Shown: positions 54,782 to 61,709 of the stretch, piece after piece
Layout: every line of letters begins with the position of its first letter
Position numbering within the stretch: position 1 is the first letter of the stretch
Source: an uncultured Bacteroides sp.
GTDB taxonomy: Bacteria > Bacteroidota > Bacteroidia > Bacteroidales > Bacteroidaceae
DNA: 64,000 bases
Assembly: GCF_963677685.1 (NCBI RefSeq)
Contig: NZ_OY782186.1
Location: forward strand, 744,001 to 808,000
Reading direction: 5' to 3'
The notes under the pieces: model-generated
What the model saw: the letters and a program-made list of their open reading frames with translations, nothing else
Databases searched by the model: none
What the model was told of the DNA's origin: nothing
Program-made: the position numbers and the translations under genes

Positions 54782-55381
54782 TTAGGTGTTATCTTTATCT
54801 TCTTGTCTGGCACGAGTGTAACATTCGCGGCATAACGGTTCATATTCTTCAGTTTCTCCAAGTAAAACTCGCTTGTCGCTTTTTACAGTGCGGTGAGAGA
54901 AGGAGGCCAACTGACCACATTTAACGCAGATAGCATGTACTTTAGACACTTCATCTGCAATAGCGCATAATCCTGGTATCGGTCCGAATGGTAAACCTTT
55001 AAAATCCATATCCAATCCTGCTATAATAACTCTTATACCATTGTTAGCTAATTGATTACAGACTTCTACTAATCCATTGTCAAAGAATTGTGCCTCGTCA
55101 ATTCCTACGACATCAATTTCCGAAGTAAATAATAAGATACTTGCAGAAGATTCAATCGGAGTAGATGATATTGAGTTGCTATCGTGAGAAACAACATCTT
55201 CCTCAGAATAGCGGGTATCAATGGCAGGCTTAAAAATTTCTACTCGTTGGCGTGCAAACTTAGCTCGTTTTAGTCGACGAATTAGTTCTTCTGTTTTACC
55301 CGAAAACATTGATCCGCAAATAACTTCAATTCTTCCTCTCATCTTGGTTTCGTGTATTTGATCCTCTGAAAATAATGCCAT
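54782..55381 (-). CDS. tdk: thymidine kinase
   Basis: Type II thymidine kinase of 199 aa for dTMP salvage. The P-loop is [15 protein letters not shown], the Walker-B-like motif GIDEAQFFD, and the zinc cysteines are CVKCGQ and CRECY. The lasso loop contains [34 protein letters not shown] -7 box TATTTTTG (minus strand, 55414-55407) lies upstream. It is divergent from a conserved hypothetical gene. Confidence 0.95.
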   Translation of the reverse strand: MALFSEDQIHETKMRGRIEVICGSMFSGKTEELIRRLKRAKFARQRVEIFKPAIDTRYSEEDVVSHDSNSISSTPIESSASILLFTSEIDVVGIDEAQFFDNGLVEVCNQLANNGIRVIIAGLDMDFKGLPFGPIPGLCAIADEVSKVHAICVKCGQLASFSHRTVKSDKRVLLGETEEYEPLCRECYTRARQEDKDNT

Positions 55382-55406
55382 TCGTTAAGTATGTTATATT
55401 TATTTG

Positions 55407-55464
55407 CAAAAATAATACTTTTGTTTTCTTATCGACTTTTTTCCATTATTTATTTCTACATTTG
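55407..55464. promoter_or_regulatory. divergent promoters of tdk and the 55492 gene
   Basis: Minus strand TATTTTTG (55414-55407) for tdk and plus strand TACATTTG (55457-55464) for the gene at 55492. Both match TAnnTTTG, and the second sets the start of the latter at 55492. Confidence 0.6.
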
Positions 55465-55491
55465 CGACATTATTCAAGGAGGAAAAATCGT

Positions 55492-56061
55492 ATGAGAACA
55501 CTACTAGCTAACATAGAATTAGATGTTCAGGAGCTCAAATACCTGATAGATGTTGTCTCACGTGAACAGGACACCCCTTTACGTGAAGTAGCTAAACGCA
55601 GCGTGTTACAAATGCGTTTCCGTTTAGATGAATTGCTCCAAGAACTTGATAAGAATATAGAAAGAGAAGGAGACTTCTTGCCACATCTTGAGAAATTGTC
55701 TCCAAAAACTGTTGCTTCTATGGCAAATGAATCTATTCTTACGCAAAAAACTCTTTCGAAGGAAACTCTTCAAGTTGTTGACAAAGAAACATCTATGGAA
55801 CCGAACGTGGCAAGAATATTAGCAGAACATATTAAACCTCAGGGTGATTTGGAACAAATGATGAGCTTGAATGACTCTTTTCGTTTTTCTCATGAACTAT
55901 TTCATGATGATACAGAGTATATGAAAAAAGTGTTGAAGGACATTGAGAAAATGAACAACTTTTCAGAAGTTTCAACTTATCTCTCTTCTGAGTTGGGTGA
56001 AAATATTGATTCGGATGCTTCCAATGATTTTGCAGAGTTTTTAAAAAAGAATTTTGAATAA
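55492..56061 (+). CDS. conserved hypothetical helical protein
   Basis: 189 aa, no signal peptide or membrane helix. It is predicted mostly helical, with a heptad-like first part (LLANIELDVQELKYLIDVVSR, then LRDELLQELDKNIE-type segments). An acidic C terminus (SELGENIDSDASNDFAEFLKK) follows. The start at 55492 is supported by AGGAGG 12 bp before and by the promoter box. I do not recognise a named family. The gene is 9 bp before rsmI, so the two are probably cotranscribed. Confidence 0.8.
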   Translation: MRTLLANIELDVQELKYLIDVVSREQDTPLREVAKRSVLQMRFRLDELLQELDKNIEREGDFLPHLEKLSPKTVASMANESILTQKTLSKETLQVVDKETSMEPNVARILAEHIKPQGDLEQMMSLNDSFRFSHELFHDDTEYMKKVLKDIEKMNNFSEVSTYLSSELGENIDSDASNDFAEFLKKNFE

Positions 56062-56070
56062 TATAGATTG

Positions 56071-56745
56071 ATGGGAAGATTATATGTAGTGCCAACTCCG
56101 GTGGGTAATCTTGAAGATATGACTTTTAGGGCAGTAAGAGTATTGAAAGAAGCTGATTTTATTTTGGCAGAGGATACGCGTACATCAGGGATTTTGTTGA
56201 AGCATTTTGAAATAAAAAATGCAATGCAATCCCATCATAAGTTCAATGAACATAAAACAGTAGAGAGCGTTGTTAATAGAATAAAGGCAGGAGAAATAGT
56301 GGCACTTATTTCAGATGCGGGTACGCCAGGTATTTCTGATCCGGGATTTCTTGTCGTTCGTGAATGCGTTCGTAATAACATTGAGGTACAGTGTTTGCCA
56401 GGGGCAACGGCTTTTGTTCCGGCACTCGTTTCTTCAGGTTTACCTAACGAACGTTTTTGTTTTGAAGGTTTTTTGCCTCAAAAAAAAGGGCGAATGACTA
56501 AATTAAAATCTTTAGTAGAAGAAAAGCGGACGATGGTTTTTTATGAATCCCCTCATAGACTTTTGAAGACACTAACTCAGTTTATTGAGTATTTTGGCTC
56601 TGATAGACAGGGCTCTGTATCAAGAGAAATATCAAAGCTTCATGAAGAAGCTGTGCGGGGAACTTTAAGTGAATTGGTGGAACATTTCACTCACACTGAA
56701 CCCCGTGGTGAAATAGTAATAGTACTAGCAGGAATAGACGATTAA
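56071..56745 (+). CDS. rsmI: 16S rRNA 2'-O-methyltransferase RsmI
   Basis: Methylates the 2'-O of C1402 in 16S rRNA. A 224-aa tetrapyrrole-methylase-fold protein with YVVPTPVGNLEDMTFRAVRVL, AEDTRTSGILLKHF, SDAGTPGISDPGFLVVREC and LPGATAFVPALVSSGLPNERFCFEGFLP. I start at the ATG 56071; the TTG at 56068 is one codon upstream. It lies 9 bp after the 55492 gene. Confidence 0.95.
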   Translation: MGRLYVVPTPVGNLEDMTFRAVRVLKEADFILAEDTRTSGILLKHFEIKNAMQSHHKFNEHKTVESVVNRIKAGEIVALISDAGTPGISDPGFLVVRECVRNNIEVQCLPGATAFVPALVSSGLPNERFCFEGFLPQKKGRMTKLKSLVEEKRTMVFYESPHRLLKTLTQFIEYFGSDRQGSVSREISKLHEEAVRGTLSELVEHFTHTEPRGEIVIVLAGIDD

Positions 56746-56779
56746 AATAACTTCATTAAGAACGTAAAACAGAAAACGT

Positions 56780-57637
56780 ATGAAAAAGTTAGTGTTTTTA
56801 TTTGTGTGCGCAGCTTTTTTGGCTTCGTGCAATAATTTAGGTGGTAGCAAAGACCAACTTAAAGCAGAAAATGATTCACTTTTAACAGAATTAACTCAAC
56901 GCAATGCAGAATTGGATGAAATGATGGGCACCTTCAATGAAATTCAAGATGGTTTTCGACAGATTAGCGCAGCAGAAAGTCGTGTTGACTTGCAACGTGG
57001 TACCATTACAGAGAATGCGGCAACTGCTAAGCAGCAAATAGCTTCTGATATTGAATTCATTAGTAAAACGATGGAGGAGAATAAAGCACAGATAGCCAAA
57101 TTGCAATCGATGCTTAAAAAGAGTAAAAACAATTCAGCTCAATTAAAGAAAGCAATTCAAGCTTTGACGACGGAATTGGCAGAGAAAAGTCAGCGTATTG
57201 AGGAATTGCAGACTGAATTAGCTTCAAAAAATATTCGGATTCAGGAATTGGATGAAGCAGTAACAGGTTTGTATGCAGATAAAGAACAGCTTGCTGCTGA
57301 AAATGAAGAGAAAGCAAAAACAGTTTCGGAACAAGATAGGACAATTAACGCTGCTTGGTTTGTGTTTGGTACAAAGTCAGAACTGAAATCTCAGAAAATC
57401 CTTCAGAGCGGAGATGTATTGAAAAGCTCCGACTTCAATAAGGATTATTTTACTCAGATTGATATTCGTACAACAAAAGATATTAAATTGTATTCTAAGA
57501 GGGCTGAGTTGTTAACTAATCATCCTTCAAGTTCGTATCGTTTGGACAAAGATGATAAAAGGCAGTTAACTTTAAAAATTACAAACCCTAAAGAGTTTTG
57601 GAGTGTATCCAAATATCTTGTGATTCAAGTGAAATAG
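56780..57637 (+). CDS. coiled-coil lipoprotein of unknown function
   Basis: A 285-aa protein with a signal peptide and lipobox LASC. The mature protein has coiled coil from about residues 25-55 and 75-185, rich in Glu, Lys, Gln and Ala heptads (IAKLQSMLKKSKNNSAQLKK, QRIEELQTELASKNIRIQEL). A globular C-terminal part (about 195-285) has the segment AAWFVFGTKSELKSQKILQSG and ends with SKYLVIQVK. It is anchored in the envelope. I do not recognise the family by name. It is 35 bp after rsmI, with a terminator after it. Confidence 0.82.
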   Translation: MKKLVFLFVCAAFLASCNNLGGSKDQLKAENDSLLTELTQRNAELDEMMGTFNEIQDGFRQISAAESRVDLQRGTITENAATAKQQIASDIEFISKTMEENKAQIAKLQSMLKKSKNNSAQLKKAIQALTTELAEKSQRIEELQTELASKNIRIQELDEAVTGLYADKEQLAAENEEKAKTVSEQDRTINAAWFVFGTKSELKSQKILQSGDVLKSSDFNKDYFTQIDIRTTKDIKLYSKRAELLTNHPSSSYRLDKDDKRQLTLKITNPKEFWSVSKYLVIQVK

Positions 57638-57663
57638 AAGGCTTGTTTGTATAAGAACTATAT

Positions 57664-57702
57664 GCCAACATGCTGCTTCAAAGTCAGCATGTTGGCTTTT
57701 TT
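57664..57702 (+). terminator. terminator after the coiled-coil lipoprotein gene
   Basis: GCCAACATGCTG (57664-57675) pairs perfectly with CAGCATGTTGGC (57685-57696), then six T. Confidence 0.9.
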
Positions 57703-57723
57703 ATTTTTAAATTTATGATGGTA

Positions 57724-58416
57724 ATGAAGTATAAGAATTTATTTTTTGATCTCGATGATACCCTTTGGGCTTTCTCTCTTAATGCACGTGACACGTTCGA
57801 AGAGGTATATTATAAACATAAGTTAGATAGTTATTTTGATTCTTTCTCCCATTTCTATACTCTCTATCAGAAACGGAATATCGAACTATGGCAAGATTAT
57901 GGTTCAGGAAAGATTGATAAAACGGAATTGAATAGCAAACGTTTCTTATATCCTCTCTCGGCTGTTGGGGTTTCAGATGAGAATTTGGCAAAACAATACT
58001 CTGAAGATTTTTTTGCTCTTATCCCGACTAAAAGTAAATTGATGCCTTATGCCAAAGAATTATTAGAGTATCTGGCTCCTCGCTATAATCTTTATATCTT
58101 GTCCAATGGCTTTCGGGAACTTCAATACCATAAGATGCGTTCATCAGGTATTGATGGTTATTTTAAGAAGATTATTCTTTCGGAAGATATTGGGGTTTTA
58201 AAACCATGGCCTCAGATTTTTAATTTTGCTTTATCTACTACGCAGTCTGAAGTGGGTAATTCCTTAATGATTGGTGATAGTTGGGATGCCGATATTACTG
58301 GAGCACATGGAGTGGGTATGCATCAAATCTATTATAACTTTGCTGAACGGGAGGAATTTCCTTTTTCTGCGACTTATGTTGTAAAAGAACTAAAAGATAT
58401 ATTAAATCTGCTATAG
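57724..58416 (+). CDS. yjjG: HAD-family pyrimidine nucleotidase (YjjG type)
   Basis: A 230-aa HAD phosphatase that probably removes phosphate from noncanonical pyrimidine nucleotides. The motifs are FFDLDDTLW (DxDxT nucleophile), LSNGFRELQ (motif II), KPWPQIF (motif III Lys) and MIGDSWDADITGAHGVGM (motif IV). The cap is helical, from about residue 20 to 95. I start at 57724; ATGs at 57715 and 57718 would add two or three residues. Upstream is a terminator, so it may have its own promoter. Confidence 0.9.
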   Translation: MKYKNLFFDLDDTLWAFSLNARDTFEEVYYKHKLDSYFDSFSHFYTLYQKRNIELWQDYGSGKIDKTELNSKRFLYPLSAVGVSDENLAKQYSEDFFALIPTKSKLMPYAKELLEYLAPRYNLYILSNGFRELQYHKMRSSGIDGYFKKIILSEDIGVLKPWPQIFNFALSTTQSEVGNSLMIGDSWDADITGAHGVGMHQIYYNFAEREEFPFSATYVVKELKDILNLL

Positions 58417-58625
58417 TGATAGAGATCTCTACTATCTTAACTCTTCTAAACTAATAAAGCTTGAAGATAAATGCTCGTTGCTTTCCTTTGTGCTTTATAA
58501 CATAAGGGTTATGTTCTTACACCCCCATGTTAGCACATTAAGAGTAAGATGAGATGGAGAAAGAAATGGGAGTCTAGAATAAGAGAATTGAAGTGATTCT
58601 GGGAAATCTTTTAATTAGTCGATCC

Positions 58626-59513
58626 TTAAAAAGTATATTTCAGCGAAACATTTTCTGTAGGGAGTGTTTCGCTGATTTTTTTTAAGAGTAGCCCAAAAAG
58701 CTTCATGGCTCTTTTGAAGTTATATGCTGCTGCGGCTAACATGAGGTTGATGGCATCCCCTAATAATCCTTTATAAAAGTTTCGTCCTAATCGATAATCA
58801 GTCTTCAAATGTCCGATGGTTGGTTCTATTCCCGCACGCTTGCAAAATAGCTTGTGCTTCTTCTTGCGTTGATAGTAGGTCTCTTTGCTTTTTGGCACAT
58901 CGGGAATGAGTATTTGTGTCCCGTTTATCTCTCTCTTGCCACGATACCCTCTGTCTCCAGCTAATCGCTTGATGCTTTTCCCCGTGAGCCGATACACCTG
59001 TTCCAAGCTCTTCTCAATGGTATGTCCGTCGTATTCGTTACGGAAAGAGCTGGCACCCAGAATGACACCTGTGGAAGAGCGTATAATGGATATTTTGTTA
59101 CCAAATTCGTACTTTTTATGTTCTTTACCTTTACTGATACATTGAACATCAGGTTCATGGATGGAATAAATCTTATGGGTAGAATTACGACGTTGTAAAA
59201 GTATCTTTTCAAAGATGGATAGTAATTCATCATATTGTCGATTCTTCCCTAAATTACGTTTGAGTTCTCGGACCAGACGCCCGGCAATCGTGCGCAAACG
59301 CTTATCGGCTTTTAGGGCTTTTTTCCGATTCTTGGGATGATTACGAAAACGTTGATCCCGATAAATCCCTTTCAAAACAAAGGTGTATGACTGGCGTGTG
59401 GGTAAATTTAACTCCTTGACAATCTTAAGCACTTTGCCAACTATCTTTTTGTGTAGTTTTGTATCTGTGGGGTAAGTTATATTCTTTTCCTGTACGGTAG
59501 AGTCGATAAGGCA
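58626..59513 (-). pseudogene. IS5-family transposase, C-terminal part after a frameshift
   Basis: The frame of about 290 codons has the DDE segments: KIYSIHEPDVQCISKGKEHKKYEFGNK with the first Asp, GDRGYRGKREINGTQ with the second, and KRAGIEPTIGHLKTDYRLGRN with the Glu. It has no own start; reading upstream from 59432 (GTG) it continues in frame to about 59511 (VQEKNITYPTDTKLHKKIVGK). There it joins the N-terminal part by a single-base shift. The C terminus overlaps the left end repeat. Confidence 0.85.
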
Positions 59514-59932
59514 GTTCCATGATGTTCATCATCGCTCTTGTCATCATTAACCCGAATGCTTTCACAGAGAATAAGCTCTATCCCTTTTTCATCTATCCGT
59601 TTGCGAAAATGAACTAGTTCGGATGAATTGCAAGGAAAAGAAGGTACAAATTCTTGCATACCGCAGAAATATTGAAAGTAGGCATTCTCACTCCATTGTT
59701 CGACAACGGACTCATCAGAGAGATTGCGCAAATGTTTGAGAATCAGTAATCCGCACATCAAACGGATCGGCTTGGCCGGACGGCTATTGTCTGGGCAATA
59801 AAGAGGAGTGAATGCTTCTTCAAACACTGACCAATTAATCTTGTGCGAGAGTTTGTGCAAAGGATGCTGCTGGTTGAGTAAATCATCCAAAGATGAGAAC
59901 AGAGATGGGCAGGATGGAGTTGTATTTATCAT
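59477..59932 (-). pseudogene. IS5-family transposase, N-terminal part
   Basis: A 151-codon piece starts at ATG 59932 (MINTTPSCPSLFSSLDDLLNQQ) and contains the DUF772 segment RPIRLMCGLLILKHLRNLSDESVVEQW with ENAYFQYFCGM. It ends out of frame after HHGTALSTLPYRKRI. With one extra T near 59507-59511 the frame would read HHGTAFIDSTVQEKN into the downstream half, giving one transposase of about 435 aa. A real mutation or a sequencing indel are both possible, and programmed frameshifting is known in some IS5 groups. Confidence 0.8.
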
Positions 59933-59934
59933 AA

Positions 59935-59980
59935 AAATCTGCAAGTTTATACAGCTAAAGATACAAAAACTTGCAGATTT
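59935..59980 (-). repeat. 14-bp inverted repeat over the transposase start region
   Basis: AAATCTGCAAGTTT (59935-59948) and AAACTTGCAGATTT (59967-59980) are exact inverses, directly upstream of the transposase ATG (59932). A -7-like TATCTTTA on the minus strand (59963-59956) is in the loop, so a native transcript would start beyond the distal arm. A read-through transcript would carry both arms and hide the start. Confidence 0.7.
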
Positions 59981-60133
59981 ATAAAAGGAATTATGCGATT
60001 ATACTACTGGTAATCAGTAGATTAATGACTTTTTAAGGGACGACTACTTATGTGGGAGAATTGAGTCCTATATCTATATTGGGTGAATATACTATCTATT
60101 TAGAAGATAATGTTACTATTTTTTTTGCGTAAA

Positions 60134-60175
60134 AAAACAGCTATAATCAGAGTTAAAATTGATTATAGCTGTTTT
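60134..60175 (-). terminator. terminator of the susC-susD operon
   Basis: AAAACAGCTATAATCA (60134-60149) and TGATTATAGCTGTTTT (60160-60175) form a 16-bp perfect stem, followed by U residues on the minus strand. Confidence 0.88.
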
Positions 60176-60225
60176 GATATTTAAGAACTGTAAAAATTAC
60201 AATTCGTAGTGTTTGCTGATTTTTT

Positions 60226-61692
60226 TTATTTTGGTAAATGGGATGACCAGTTCTCTGTCTGCAAAACACCAAATCCTGAATTTATTTCACTTGATGGGAT
60301 AGGGAAACAGAATTTAGATATTTCAAAATTTGTATATTTAAAACCTAAACCATCTCCTAGATCATATACGGAAATTTTCTTTCCCCATCGTCTGCAATCT
60401 TGAAATCTATGTCCTTCTTGTATAAGTTCACGGCTTCTTTCGTCTTCAACAAAAGAAATTAATCCAGCCTTATCACTGGGAAGGTCTGATGTAGAAGTAA
60501 TGCTTGGGTTTCGTTGAGCTACTTTCAATAGCGCATCTTTTGCGGTAGTTAAGTCAGTGTTACTTTTTTTGAGAGCAGATTCAGAGACTATTAAATACAT
60601 CTCAGGAAGTCCTAACAGTCTTTGGCTAGCAACAGCAGGATTATCACCAACACCTAAGTATTTTGCGCCCATTGATTGCTCAGTAGAAGATGTTGAATTA
60701 CGATCCATGAAAAAATTACGAATGTCGTTAGTTGCTAAAAGTGCGCCATAGGTACTATTGGGCATATAGCCATATTTAGTCCATAAAGTTCCAGGAGAAT
60801 TTGCACTAAGATTATTAGAACCGTCTGTGTGAATATTGAAAATAGTTTCTGTACCATCAGCTAGAGAGGTAAATTGGGCTTTATATTCACTCGCATTAGT
60901 AATGATGTGTCCGCTAAATAAATCTATAGTAGCTTGAGCCTCAGCTTCTGCTTTATCATATTCTTGCATATATAGATATGTACGTGCAAGAAAACCATGT
61001 ACTGCAGCCTTGTTTACATATTCAAATCCTCTGTCATTTTTTAGAGTATTAAATAGCTTGATTGCTTCTTGTAGATCATTAACTATTGAAGTGTATGTTT
61101 GAGCAATAGTTGAGCGCTCTACTTTTGCAAAAGCTTGAATTGGTTCGTCAAGAACAACAATACCTGGAGCATCGCTATTATCTGCTCCATTATCTACTTT
61201 ATAAGGTAATGCAAATATGTTTACCATATAGAGGTTTGCAATAGCTCTTAATCCATAAGCTTCGGCTGTATATAAATCCAAAGAAGCCTGATCTGTAGAA
61301 TTTAGACTTTCTCTAATGGCTTTTGATGCTTTTATTATACGAGAGGCATTGTCTGATATTTTATACCCATAGCTCCATATATAATCTAAATATGTACTTT
61401 CAGGACTGACACTGTACGAATAGATATCATTAAAGTGCCCTGTTGAACCATTGAAATAAGCTAAGTCAGATGCGATGTCGCCTATTGATACAGCATAATT
61501 ACCGCCAAACCCATAATAATAGAGATTATAATATGTACCATTTAATGCAGTCTTAATATTGTCGGCAGTAGCTAGACCTGTATCTAGATCAATACCTGCA
61601 TTATAGTCTGTTTTTAAAAAACTATCCCCACAACTGCTTAATCCTCCTATCAGAAGAAGTGATAGAAAAGTTTTTACTATTTTATTTTTCAT
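60226..61692 (-). CDS. RagB/SusD-family nutrient-binding lipoprotein
   Basis: A 488-aa outer-membrane lipoprotein with signal peptide and lipobox LSSC (MKNKIVKTFLSLLLIGGLSSC). SusD-like marks are LYTAEAYGLRAIANLYMVNIFALPY, a TPR-helix core with VNKAAVHGFLARTYLYMQEYDKAEAEA, and the C-terminal LISFVEDERSRELIQEGHRFQDCRRWGK. It closes over its SusC partner to catch glycans or peptides. The substrate is unknown; no glycoside hydrolase is visible downstream before the IS. It is 18 bp after the susC stop. Confidence 0.93.
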   Translation of the reverse strand: MKNKIVKTFLSLLLIGGLSSCGDSFLKTDYNAGIDLDTGLATADNIKTALNGTYYNLYYYGFGGNYAVSIGDIASDLAYFNGSTGHFNDIYSYSVSPESTYLDYIWSYGYKISDNASRIIKASKAIRESLNSTDQASLDLYTAEAYGLRAIANLYMVNIFALPYKVDNGADNSDAPGIVVLDEPIQAFAKVERSTIAQTYTSIVNDLQEAIKLFNTLKNDRGFEYVNKAAVHGFLARTYLYMQEYDKAEAEAQATIDLFSGHIITNASEYKAQFTSLADGTETIFNIHTDGSNNLSANSPGTLWTKYGYMPNSTYGALLATNDIRNFFMDRNSTSSTEQSMGAKYLGVGDNPAVASQRLLGLPEMYLIVSESALKKSNTDLTTAKDALLKVAQRNPSITSTSDLPSDKAGLISFVEDERSRELIQEGHRFQDCRRWGKKISVYDLGDGLGFKYTNFEISKFCFPIPSSEINSGFGVLQTENWSSHLPK

Positions 61693-61709
61693 TTTTCTCT
61701 TTTTTATAA

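Larger units (their letters stand above)
58619..60044 (-). mobile_element. IS5-family insertion sequence
   Basis: A 1426-bp element with inverted ends: GTCGATCCTTAAAAAGTA at 58619-58636 and the inverse ACTTTTTAAGGGACGAC at 60028-60044 (14 or more matching bases). Flanking TA on both sides (58617-58618 and 60045-60046) suggests a TA target duplication, as in the IS427-like group. The transposase reads on the minus strand in two frames. Hairpins lie at both inner ends: one after the transposase (58640-58673) and one over its start (59935-59980). Confidence 0.85.

Noticed and set aside
58498..58545. Short dyads (AACATAA-GGG-TTATGTT and a following C-rich run) upstream of the IS5 element
   Set aside because: They resemble the palindrome triplet only loosely and are better seen as a terminator-like hairpin after the nucleotidase gene.
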